NCBI GenBank assembly: GCA_035620975.1
Contig: DASPFV010000198.1
Span: 1-37,648 of the forward strand
DNA: 37,648 nt
Origin: DASPFV01 sp035620975
GTDB taxonomy: Bacteria; Acidobacteriota; Vicinamibacteria; Vicinamibacterales; 2-12-FULL-66-21
Direction: 5' to 3'
The position numbers and the translations under genes were made by a program. Within the stretch, counting starts at the first letter, position 1; each line of letters opens with the position of its first letter. Positions 1-6,834 of the stretch are shown in pieces. Under the pieces are notes generated by a model, which saw only the letters and a program-made list of their open reading frames with translations, did not search any database and was not told the DNA's origin.

Positions 1-221
1 AGCAGCTCGAGGAGTGCCCGCGCGTCGAGCGACGTCCGCCCGACCGCCACAGCGTTGAGGTACAGCGGCTGGTTCGAGACCTCTTCCCCCTGCGGCTCGG
101 TCTCAATCGCGGTGCTGAAGGTGAGATCCTCGACGAACGGAGCCAGACGGCCGGCAGCGAACGCGAGGGCGGCCGCCCGATCGCCGAGGTTGCTGCCAAA
201 CGCGATCGCTACCCGATCCAC
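1..221 (-). CDS. folK: 2-amino-4-hydroxy-6-hydroxymethyldihydropteridine pyrophosphokinase (HPPK), 5' part, cut by window edge
   Basis: HPPK transfers pyrophosphate from ATP to 6-hydroxymethyl-7,8-dihydropterin in cytoplasmic folate synthesis. Translating the minus strand from the GTG at 221 gives VDRVAIAFGSNLGDR, the N-terminal HPPK signature, then an ETEPQGEEVSNQPLYLNAVA segment. That segment fits the substrate loop followed by the family's (F/Y)LN(A/C)V strand. About 73 codons are visible; the ATP-binding and catalytic half lies outside the window. No ATG is available in frame near the signature, so GTG is the likely start. It overlaps the last 13 bases of the ferritin-like gene upstream, so translation is probably coupled. 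The family call is strong; the start is inferred. Confidence 0.85.
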   Translation of the reverse strand, partial: MDRVAIAFGSNLGDRAAALAFAAGRLAPFVEDLTFSTAIETEPQGEEVSNQPLYLNAVAVGRTSLDARALLEL

Positions 222-697
222 CGGTTGGGAAGCACGCCGCCGCCCGTGCCCGCGCCGTCGGCGCGGCGGCCGAGCAGATCGGTGCGGCCCGCCAGCGCCT
301 GCTCGAAGAAGCGCTTGTGCTCCACCGTCTCCCCGAGCACGACCCGCAGCATCGTCCGGTGCCGCGCGTTGGTGAGGGTCTCCACGCGCGACCGCCACTT
401 CTCCAGAAAGGCCCCCGCCGCATCCCGATCCTCGGTCAGGAGGGCTGTCTGCGCCGCGTCGCCCTTTCCCCGAACGCTGATCGACGGCTCGGGCACGTCC
501 TCGGGCTCGGCACCCGCCTCGACGATGGCGTCCACGAGCCAGCGGACGTGAACCTCCTCCCGGGCGATCACGTACTGATAGGTGTTGTTGAAGTCGTAGT
601 GGCTGATATGCCGGGCGGCCGCGATGTGCCGCTTGAGCATCGCCAGCCTGTCGCGATGAAACTCCTTGAGCAGCGCCAGCTGATCGGTGGCCCTCAC
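209..697 (-). CDS. Ferritin-like domain protein
   Basis: The protein has 162 residues and is predicted to be a helical, soluble, ferritin-fold protein. Two di-iron-type motifs are visible: EEVH within a helix reading YQYVIAREEVHVRWLVDAI, and ETVEH in LGETVEHKRFFEQAL. They lie about 70 residues apart, as expected for a four-helix bundle binding metal through ExxH pairs. The N-terminal helix (LLKEFHRDRLAMLKRHI) is compatible with the bundle. I chose the GTG at 697, which overlaps the stop of the upstream DksA-type gene as GTGA; the frame continues upstream but only antisense to that gene's zinc finger. The final 15 or so residues are Gly-rich and probably disordered. Its role (metal storage, oxidative stress or a di-iron enzyme) cannot be told from sequence. 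Confidence 0.75.
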   Translation of the reverse strand: MRATDQLALLKEFHRDRLAMLKRHIAAARHISHYDFNNTYQYVIAREEVHVRWLVDAIVEAGAEPEDVPEPSISVRGKGDAAQTALLTEDRDAAGAFLEKWRSRVETLTNARHRTMLRVVLGETVEHKRFFEQALAGRTDLLGRRADGAGTGGGVLPNRWIG

Positions 698-1032
698 GAG
701 CTTTGCTTTTCCTTGCAGGTGATGCAGACCCGCGTCCAGGGAATCGCGTTCAGCCTGGCCTGCGCGATCGGCTCGCCGCAGTCGCGGCACACCCCGTAGG
801 TCCCCTTCTCCATCCGCCAGAGCGCTTCTTCGATCGCCTGCAGAATCTTCGCGTCGGTCTGCTTCAGCTTGAGCTGGATGTGGACTTCGTTGTTCCCGCT
901 CGCCTGATCCGCCAGGTCGCCCTGGCGCGAGTTGTTCTCCATCGTGGTCTGGAGCGGCTTTACACCGCCCCCGGCCGACAGGATTTCACCACGCTTTCGC
1001 AGCAGCGCTTCTTTGTAGGGGGCCAGATCCAT
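694..1032 (-). CDS. DksA/TraR-type C4 zinc-finger protein
   Basis: The protein has 112 residues. A coiled-coil N-terminal half contains MDLAPYKEALLRKRGEIL, and the C-terminus carries a four-cysteine zinc finger with CRDCG and CITCK. This is the DksA/TraR family, whose better-known members bind the RNA polymerase secondary channel and modulate the response to ppGpp. The length is shorter than E. coli DksA (151) and closer to the small TraR/YocK-like members. The central GDLADQASGNNEV stretch occupies the place of the coiled-coil tip that carries acidic residues in DksA. The ATG at 1032 is preceded by a good GGAGAAGGA ribosome site, so the start is well supported. It is the first gene of an overlapping three-gene cluster with the ferritin-like protein and folK. 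Confidence 0.88.
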   Translation of the reverse strand: MDLAPYKEALLRKRGEILSAGGGVKPLQTTMENNSRQGDLADQASGNNEVHIQLKLKQTDAKILQAIEEALWRMEKGTYGVCRDCGEPIAQARLNAIPWTRVCITCKEKQSS

Positions 1033-1229
1033 GGTCCTTCTCCACGGGTGCGCCTCTCGGCGCGCCGGCAAAACCCGATCTTAGCATGGCGGAAAGGGGC
1101 GACGTGGCTGCGGCGGCGGGAGTCCCGCATGCGCCGGCAGCCGCACGGACGCGGCGCGGGACCGCGCGAACGCCGTGCGCGGCAGCCGGAGCGGGGACCG
1201 GAGCCTGGAAGCGGACGCTGCAGCGGAAG

Positions 1230-1979
1230 CTACCGATCGCCCCCAATAAGATCGCCCAGCCCGCCGAGCACCCCTCCGAAATCCCGCTTGACGTCCTCGC
1301 GGTCGCTACGGTAGGCGGCGTGAATGCGGTCGGCCAGCCGCGAGAACGGCAGCGTCTGCAGCCAGACGCGCCCAGGCCCCGTCAGAGCGGCAAAGAACAA
1401 CCCTTCACCGCCGAACAGGCTGGTCTTGATCCCGCCGACGCGGACGATGTCGTACTCGACGGAGGGATCGAAGGCGACGAGGCAGCCCGTGTCCACCTTC
1501 AGACGCTCCCCCGACGCGAGCTGCATGGGCACGATGGTGCCGCCGCTGTGAAAGAAGAGCTTGCCGGAGCCCTCGATCTTCTGGAGGATGAACCCTTCCC
1601 CGCCGAAGAACCCGGCGCCGATCCGCCGCGTGAAGGCGATGCTGATGTCGATATCGCCCTGCGCGCAGAGAAACGCGTCCTTCTGGCACAGCAGCGCCTG
1701 GGCCTGGAGGTCGAGGGCGACGATCTTCCCCGGATACGGGCCGGCGAAGGCCACGCGTCCGGGCCCGGCGGTCGCGCGGAAGTGGGTGATGAAAAAGCTC
1801 TCTCCGGCGAGCAGCTTGCGCTTGAGGCCTCCGAGGAGGCCCCCCTCCATCCGGGCATCCATCTCGATGCCGTCGGTCATGAACATCATCGCGCCGGCCT
1901 CGGCGCGGACCTGGTCGCCGGGACCGAGCGAGAGGATGACGGCCTGCATGTCGTCGCCAATGATCTCGTGACTGACCAT
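1230..1979 (-). CDS. AIM24 family protein (TIGR00266/DUF124)
   Basis: The 249-residue protein matches the AIM24 family over its whole length. It has glycine-rich beta repeats such as LGPGDQVRAEAGAMMFM, GGLLGGLKRKLLAGESFFI, GAGFFGGEGFILQKIEG and KTSLFGGEGLFFAALTGPG, typical of its beta-barrel-like fold. There is no signal peptide or membrane segment. Bacterial members have no agreed function; the yeast homologue affects mitochondrial inner-membrane organisation. The C-terminus (DFGGVLGGLGDLIGGDR) is a short Gly-rich tail common in bacterial members. It stands alone, with about 200 non-coding bases downstream before the DksA gene and a repeat-bearing gap upstream. The ATG at 1979 is the only good start. 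Confidence 0.9.
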   Translation of the reverse strand: MVSHEIIGDDMQAVILSLGPGDQVRAEAGAMMFMTDGIEMDARMEGGLLGGLKRKLLAGESFFITHFRATAGPGRVAFAGPYPGKIVALDLQAQALLCQKDAFLCAQGDIDISIAFTRRIGAGFFGGEGFILQKIEGSGKLFFHSGGTIVPMQLASGERLKVDTGCLVAFDPSVEYDIVRVGGIKTSLFGGEGLFFAALTGPGRVWLQTLPFSRLADRIHAAYRSDREDVKRDFGGVLGGLGDLIGGDR

Positions 1980-2255
1980 GTTCGAAGCCTCGTGAGCCGG
2001 AGTGAAGTTCCTGGACGGTCCGCGCTCCTGCCGCCAGCCTCGTCGTCTTCTCCGCGGATTCCTTCAACGCACGGCCCCGAGCATCCTCGTCCCGTGACGC
2101 ACCCGCGTCCATCCGTGCCCGCGGATCAGCCGCGCCCTCCCCTTGAGTGGCGAAGGAACTCGCTTCATGTCATCCGCGTCCATCCGCGTCGCGTGATGTA
2201 TCCGGTTCATCCGCGTCCCGGCGAAGGCATGCGCGCCGTGGATGCATCCGTGATC
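1980..2255. repeat. Intergenic gap with degenerate 10-bp repeats (CATCCGCGTC family)
   Basis: The gap between two minus-strand genes holds no convincing gene. At 2171-2190 the decamer CATCCGCGTC is repeated twice in direct tandem. A related copy lies at 2208-2217 (CATCCGCGTC after TT), and variant copies lie at about 2102-2118 (CCGCGTCCATCCGTG). On the other strand the unit reads GACGCGGATG. A sister family with unit TCCGTGTTNG occupies the gap near 11907. Confidence 0.6.
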
Positions 2256-4847
2256 TCACTCCGCTCGCAGCGTTCCCAGCGGCTTCCGCCGAAGCACGTC
2301 GAGGCTCGCGAGCACCCCGATGGTGCCTACCAGAGCGGCGGTCAGTATCGTCCCGGCGCCGAGCAGCACCGGTGTCGGCTCCCACGGGATGTCGAACAGG
2401 TGGCGCGACACGGCCCAGCTCAGGGCAAGGGCGCCGGCGGCGCCAATCAGGCCCGCCAGGAGACCCAGTGCGCAGTACTCGATGGCGATCATGAGCGTCA
2501 GCAGTCGCGTGCCGGCGCCGAGCGTCCGCAGAATGGCGGCCTCGTAGACGCGCTGGAACTTCGTCATGGCCACGGCGCCGACGAGGATCAGCACGCCGCC
2601 GAAGAACGCGACGCCTCCCACGATCGAAATCGCGAGCATGACATTGTCGACGATCGACTGGATGCGCGCCAGGATGTCGCGCCCGTCGATGGCGCTGATG
2701 TTGGGGTAACGCTCCACAAGCGCGTGCTGGAGGCGCGCCCGGTCGATCGCGTCGGCGGGGCCCCGCAGGAAGCCGATGAACGAGTGCGGCGCCTCCGACA
2801 ACGCGCCTGGCCGGAAGACGAACATGAACCCGCCACTCCGCGAATCTTCCCACTCCACGCGGCGGACGCTGGTCACGCGCGCTTCGAGACTCCGTCCCAG
2901 CACATCGAAGCGCATCGTGTCGCCGACGTTGATGTCGAAGCGCTCGTGGATGCTCTGCTCGATCGAGACCTCCTGCACGCCTGCGGCGGGCAGCGGCGCC
3001 TCGCTGTTCCAGATCGCTCCCGCCGTGATCGTCTCGTTCGCCTCGAGGCCGGCGCGGTAGGTGATCGTGTACTCGCGTGCCAGGGAGCCGCGACCCCGGA
3101 CGTCGGCGTAGCTCTCGAGGTTGACCTCGCGCCCCCGGACGGCCGTGACGCGGGCCCGCAGCACGGGTACGAGACGGGCGGCGGCCCCGCCCTCCCCGCC
3201 GCGCTCACGGAGGATCTGCCGGACGCCAGCGACCTGGTCCCGCTGGATGTCGATGAGGAACATGTCCGCGCCGCGCTGATCGAGCTCCAGCGCGAACTCC
3301 GCCATCAGGTTCTGCTGAAGGGCCCGGACGCCCAGAACGAAGAAGCTGCCAAGCCCGACGGCAAGCAGGATGACGCGGGTCTGGTTGCCCGGGCGGCGCA
3401 GGCTCAGCACGGCGTGTCTGAGCGGGAACCACGGCGTGGCGCTGAGCGGCCGCACGACACGAACCACGGCCCAGGCGGCCCCGGACAGGACCAACGCCAC
3501 GCCCGCGAACCCGAGCGAGACCAGTCCCCCCGCCCGCAGCGAAGCGGCCTGCCAGGAGGCGACGAGCACGAGCGCCGCCGTAACCGCCACGCCGGTCCCC
3601 GCCTGGACGTAGTCGATCCGGCGCAGCCAGCTCCCGAGCCCCCAGCCGGGCGTCCGGTCCGGGGTTCCGGCCCCCAGGCCCGACTCACCGCCCCGCAGCA
3701 GGAGCAGCGGGCGTACGCGCCGCACCTCCAGCAGCGGCACGAGCGCGAACAGCAGGGACACGAGCAGGCCTACGAGCAGGCCCTGCACGACGGCCGAGGC
3801 TGTGAGGCCATAGGCGGCGCCGCCGAAAGCTGCCGTGACGGACGCCGGAATGGATGCGACCCCGAGCCACGCCAGGGCGACCCCGAGGCCGCTGCCGGCC
3901 AGCCCCAGGAGGGCGACCTGCACGACGTATGTCGCGAGCACCTGGCGGGTCGTCGCGCCGACGCACTTGAGAATCGCGACACTGCGGATTTTCTGCCGGA
4001 CGAACACGCGGGTGACGCTCCACACCCCGATGCCGCCCAGCACGACGATCACGAACCCCACGAGGCTCAGGTAGTTCTCGGCGCGCTGCAGGTCCTCGCC
4101 GATGTCGTCTTCGAGCGCCTGATAGGACCGCGTCGAGACGAACCGGTCGCGCAGGTCCTCGCGCAGCCGCCGCGTCAGCGCAGCGACCGCCGGTTCGCGC
4201 ACGCGAAGGAGGATCTGATGGGACGCGCGGCTCCCGTACGACAGCAGGCCGGTGCTCAGGAGATCTTCGAGATCGACCAGCACGCGGGCGCCGAAGCTGA
4301 ACGCGCCCACGCGGCGGCCCGGCTCCTGCTCGATGATGCCGCGGACCTCGAACGGCTGGCCGCCGATCACGATCCGGTCTCCCCCTTGGATGCCGAGCTG
4401 CACCAGCAGCTCGGGCCCCACGAGCGCGCCCCTGCCGCGGACGAGGGCATGCGAGTAGGGTTGCCCGCCTCTCAGCACGAGCGTTCCGTAGAACGGGAAC
4501 GCCGGCTCGACGCCCCGCAGCTCCACCATTCGCGCGACGCGCCCCTGCTCGGCGCGCACCATGGTCGCCGTCTCGATCGACTCGGTACGATCGAGCACGT
4601 CGGCGTCGGCGAGACGCCGGTCGACCTCGGCGCGCAAATCGGGCGTCCATCCACGATTGGTCTGGATCAGCACGTCGGAGGCGATGATGCTTCGGGCTTC
4701 CCGCACCAGGCCGGCGCGCACGGTCTGGATGACCGACCGGAGCGCGACGATGGCGCCGACGCCAATCGCCACGCACAGGAAGAAAAACAGCAGGCGCCGC
4801 CAGGATGCCCGCAGCTCGCGGGCCGCCATCCGGAGGACGAAGCGCAT
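2256..4847 (-). CDS. YbbP-type ABC transporter permease (two FtsX domains)
   Basis: The 863-residue inner-membrane protein begins with MAARELRASWRRLLFFFLCVAIGVGA, the typical first helix of MacB/FtsX-type permeases. A large extracytoplasmic region follows, then a three-helix FtsX block around residues 255-400 (YLSLVGFVIVVLGGIGVWSV). A pair of central helices and a second extracytoplasmic domain come next. The second FtsX block ends near the C-terminus (ISIVGGVAFFGGVLILVGAV). This is the YbbP layout, about 800-850 residues. It follows the ATPase gene by one base, so the two form one exporter. In E. coli ybbA-ybbP lies next to tesA, and the same three families are together here. The substrate is unknown; YbbA/YbbP-like systems are thought to extrude lipophilic compounds from the membrane. 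Confidence 0.9.
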   Translation of the reverse strand: MRFVLRMAARELRASWRRLLFFFLCVAIGVGAIVALRSVIQTVRAGLVREARSIIASDVLIQTNRGWTPDLRAEVDRRLADADVLDRTESIETATMVRAEQGRVARMVELRGVEPAFPFYGTLVLRGGQPYSHALVRGRGALVGPELLVQLGIQGGDRIVIGGQPFEVRGIIEQEPGRRVGAFSFGARVLVDLEDLLSTGLLSYGSRASHQILLRVREPAVAALTRRLREDLRDRFVSTRSYQALEDDIGEDLQRAENYLSLVGFVIVVLGGIGVWSVTRVFVRQKIRSVAILKCVGATTRQVLATYVVQVALLGLAGSGLGVALAWLGVASIPASVTAAFGGAAYGLTASAVVQGLLVGLLVSLLFALVPLLEVRRVRPLLLLRGGESGLGAGTPDRTPGWGLGSWLRRIDYVQAGTGVAVTAALVLVASWQAASLRAGGLVSLGFAGVALVLSGAAWAVVRVVRPLSATPWFPLRHAVLSLRRPGNQTRVILLAVGLGSFFVLGVRALQQNLMAEFALELDQRGADMFLIDIQRDQVAGVRQILRERGGEGGAAARLVPVLRARVTAVRGREVNLESYADVRGRGSLAREYTITYRAGLEANETITAGAIWNSEAPLPAAGVQEVSIEQSIHERFDINVGDTMRFDVLGRSLEARVTSVRRVEWEDSRSGGFMFVFRPGALSEAPHSFIGFLRGPADAIDRARLQHALVERYPNISAIDGRDILARIQSIVDNVMLAISIVGGVAFFGGVLILVGAVAMTKFQRVYEAAILRTLGAGTRLLTLMIAIEYCALGLLAGLIGAAGALALSWAVSRHLFDIPWEPTPVLLGAGTILTAALVGTIGVLASLDVLRRKPLGTLRAE

Positions 4848-4848
4848 A

Positions 4849-5538
4849 CTACGGGTCGGCGAGCGCGAGCCGCTCGTCCGCCTGGACGACCCGGCCGTCG
4901 CGAAGAGATACGGTCATGTCGGCCAGAGCCGCCAGCTCGGGGTCGTGGGTGACGAGCACCAGCGTCGTCCGCCGCGTGCGGTTCACGTTCAGCAGCAGCT
5001 CTATCACCTGGTGGCCGGTCGCGCTGTCCAGATTGCCGGTGGGCTCGTCGGCCAGCAGGATCGGCGGGTCGTTGGCGAGCGCGCGGGCAATCGCGACGCG
5101 CTGCTGCTCGCCGCCCGACAGCTGCGAGGGATAGTGATGGCGCCGGTCGGTGAGCCCGACCTCCGCGAGGAGCCCATCCGCCCGGCGCGCACCGCCGCGG
5201 CCGCCGGCTATCTCCATCGGGACGAGGACGTTCTCGAACGCCGTGAGCGAGGGCAGCAGGTGGAAGAACTGGAAGACGAACCCGATCTTCGCTCCGCGCA
5301 ACTTGGCGAGGCCATCCTCGCCGAGAACGGTGATATCGGTGCCGTCGATCACGATGCGACCCTGGCTCGGCGCATCGAGCCCCGCAATCAGCCCCAGCAG
5401 CGTGGACTTGCCGCTCCCGGAGGGTCCCGTGATCGCGACGACGCGCCCGGCAGGAATGACGAGATCGAGAGGGTGGAGGATCGTGAGCGTGCCGCTCCCG
5501 CTCGGCACCGTCCTCGAGACGCCGCGAAGCTCGATCAT
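4849..5538 (-). CDS. YbbA-type ABC transporter ATP-binding protein
   Basis: The 229-residue ATPase is of the MacB/LolD/YbbA class. Walker A is GPSGSGKST, the Q-loop lies in GFVFQFFHLLPSLTAFENV, the signature is LSGGEQQR, Walker B is ILLADEPTGNLD, and the H-loop is LVTHD. The GNLD after Walker B and the HLLP motif after the Q-loop are typical of MacB-type exporters. It drives the FtsX-type permease encoded one base downstream. The ATG at 5538 overlaps the esterase stop as ATGA, so translation is probably coupled. The open frame continues upstream, but only antisense-like Arg-rich sequence is there. Confidence 0.93.
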   Translation of the reverse strand: MIELRGVSRTVPSGSGTLTILHPLDLVIPAGRVVAITGPSGSGKSTLLGLIAGLDAPSQGRIVIDGTDITVLGEDGLAKLRGAKIGFVFQFFHLLPSLTAFENVLVPMEIAGGRGGARRADGLLAEVGLTDRRHHYPSQLSGGEQQRVAIARALANDPPILLADEPTGNLDSATGHQVIELLLNVNRTRRTTLVLVTHDPELAALADMTVSLRDGRVVQADERLALADP

Positions 5539-6260
5539 GAGGCGCCCGTCATCTGATCCAGGAGGGGCCGCAGCACCGACCAGACCGTGTCGGCCACGAT
5601 CCGCGTGCCCTGCGCGTTGGGGTGGATGCCGTCGGCCTGATTGAGCGCGCCCTGGCCGGCGACCTTGTCGAGGAGGAAGGGGATGAACAGCACGCGCTCC
5701 TTCTGCGCCACATCCCGGTAGGCCTGGCGGAAAGCGACCGCATACTCCTGTCCGTAGTTTGGCGGCGCCTCCATGCCGGCGAGGATGACGACGGCGTTGC
5801 GGTCGCGCGCGCGCTGGATGATCTGCGTCAGGTTCTGCTTCATCTCGCCGATCGAGAGGCCCCTCAGCCCGTCGTTGGCGCCGAGCGCCACGATCACCAC
5901 GCGGACGTCCCCGTCGAGGGCCCAGTCGAGCCGGCGGACGCCCCCTGCGGACGTATCCCCGGAAACGCCGGCGTTGACCACCTCGAACTCGTACCCGTCC
6001 TCGTCGAGCCGGGACTGGAGCAGTGCCGGGTATGACTGGCTCTCGAGGAGGCCATAGCCTGCGGTGAGGCTGTCGCCGAGGGCGACGATCCGGGGTCGCG
6101 CCGGCGGCGCTGACGGATCCGTCACGGGGGTGGACCGCGGGCTCTCCGCAGCGGGCTCGACACCCAGGCCCCAGCCAAACGAGCAGGCGCCGCCTCCGCA
6201 GCCGGCCGCCACGCTCAGCGCGAAGGCGAGCGCGAGCACCCGGGGCGACAATGACGTCAT
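5535..6260 (-). CDS. tesA: TesA-like GDSL arylesterase/acyl-CoA thioesterase (SGNH hydrolase), exported
   Basis: The 241-residue SGNH hydrolase has block I IVALGDSLTAGYG (nucleophile Ser), block II VNAGVSGDTSAGG (Gly), block III VALGANDGLRG (Asn), and block V QADGIHPNAQG with the Asp and His. These are characteristic of the TesA branch of GDSL esterases. The N-terminus is a signal peptide (VLALAFALSVAAGC), and the Cys after AAG could be lipidated, although the -3 position is Ala rather than Leu. It is the first gene of the operon with ybbA- and ybbP-like genes. The enzyme would hydrolyse thioesters or short esters in the periplasm or at the inner membrane. No ribosome site precedes the ATG, and a TATAAT box lies nine bases upstream, so the mRNA may be leaderless. 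Confidence 0.88.
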   Translation of the reverse strand: MTSLSPRVLALAFALSVAAGCGGGACSFGWGLGVEPAAESPRSTPVTDPSAPPARPRIVALGDSLTAGYGLLESQSYPALLQSRLDEDGYEFEVVNAGVSGDTSAGGVRRLDWALDGDVRVVIVALGANDGLRGLSIGEMKQNLTQIIQRARDRNAVVILAGMEAPPNYGQEYAVAFRQAYRDVAQKERVLFIPFLLDKVAGQGALNQADGIHPNAQGTRIVADTVWSVLRPLLDQMTGAS

Positions 6261-6261
6261 G

Positions 6262-6275
6262 TCGTTCGATTATAG
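6262..6275 (-). promoter_or_regulatory. Putative -10 box (TATAAT) of tesA-ybbA-ybbP operon, leaderless transcript
   Basis: On the minus strand a perfect TATAAT occupies 6274-6269. A start about seven bases further on would fall near 6262, two bases before the ATG at 6260. No Shine-Dalgarno sequence lies in between. I see no good -35 hexamer at 16-18 bases, so the site rests on the -10 and its position. Confidence 0.45.
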
Positions 6276-6345
6276 CCGCCGGCCGCAGCGGCCGAGCTGG
6301 CGCTTCTGTGTGGACAACCAAACGTCTCTGAGATCAGAATGCTCC

Positions 6346-6588
6346 ATGGCCCGGGGATGGGAATCGAAGGCGATCGAAGCACAGCAGCACGAGGCCGCGG
6401 AGGACCGGCCGGCTATCCGCCCGTCCAGCGAGGAGCAGCGCCTGCTCGCCAGCCGCCGCCGAACGCTCGAGCTCACCCGTGCCCGTGCGGAGGACGACCT
6501 GCGCCGCGCCGTGGTTCCGCACCACCGCCAGATGCTCGAGCAGGCCATCCGCGCGCTCGACGATCAGATCAATCGGCTGGACCGGTAA
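6346..6588 (+). CDS. Small charged conserved hypothetical protein
   Basis: The 80-residue protein starts MARGWESKAIEAQQHEAAED and is almost entirely charged and helix-prone, ending in HHRQMLEQAIRALDDQINRLDR. Heptad-like spacing of Leu and Ile in the last 40 residues suggests a coiled coil. It has no signal peptide, membrane helix or metal motif. The MARGWESK opening resembles short uncharacterised proteins I associate with Acidobacteriota; that is recollection, not a search. It is transcribed away from the tesA operon and ends before a pyrimidine-rich tract. The start at 6346 is the only ATG that begins a plausible protein; the ribosome site is weak. Confidence 0.65.
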   Translation: MARGWESKAIEAQQHEAAEDRPAIRPSSEEQRLLASRRRTLELTRARAEDDLRRAVVPHHRQMLEQAIRALDDQINRLDR

Positions 6589-6654
6589 CGTCCAGCTGGT
6601 GCGAGCCGGCGGCCGATTCATTCACGCGTTGAGCTTCTCTCTCCACGTGCTCAG

Positions 6655-6709
6655 CTTCCTTCTTTCTTTCTTTCTTTCTCTTCTTCTCTTTCCTTTCTTC
6701 TTCTTCTTC
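6655..6709 (+). repeat. 55-nt uninterrupted pyrimidine tract with CTTT repeats
   Basis: Fifty-five consecutive bases contain only C and T, including a (TTTC) microsatellite at about 6660-6679 and TTC triplets at the end. It lies in the gap between the small charged protein and the metallophosphoesterase. Such a homopyrimidine run in very GC-rich DNA is exceptional for this window and could form a triplex or act as a U-rich unstructured RNA segment. Confidence 0.9.
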
Positions 6710-6732
6710 GCGGGCGCCGACTGCTGACCTCA

Positions 6733-6756
6733 ACCTGACCGCGGTGCGGGTCAGGT
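6733..6756 (+). repeat. Inverted repeat ACCTGACC / GGTCAGGT
   Basis: Two perfect 8-bp arms (6733-6740 and 6749-6756) flank an 8-base loop in the leader of the metallophosphoesterase gene. The role is unknown: it could be a protein-binding site, an RNA stem or a remnant of a REP-like unit. Confidence 0.5.
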
Positions 6757-6789
6757 CTGTCCTCAGCTGATAACGGATGTGACGCGCAG

Positions 6790-6820
6790 GCGCCACGGCG
6801 GTTCCGTGGCGCAGCTTTTG
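6790..6820 (+). terminator. Hairpin with 9-bp stem followed by TTTT
   Basis: The arms GCGCCACGG (6790-6798) and CCGTGGCGC (6804-6812) pair perfectly around a five-base loop and are followed by AGCTTTTG. The structure is intrinsic-terminator-like with a short U-tract. It could end the transcript from the small gene at 6346, or act in the leader of the gene that starts at 6835. Confidence 0.45.
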
Positions 6821-6834
6821 CTCAACCGTGCCGC

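Noticed and set aside
1086..4952. Very long plus-strand open frame (about 1290 codons) antisense to the AIM24 and YbbP-like genes
   Set aside because: Composition is Arg/Pro/Asp/Gly-rich without any domain, and the minus strand carries clear known families. Long antisense frames are expected at this GC content.
6479..6727. Small plus-strand frame with a very hydrophobic Phe/Leu end
   Set aside because: The hydrophobic part is only the translation of the pyrimidine tract, and the first half is antisense-like sequence in another frame of the gene at 6346.
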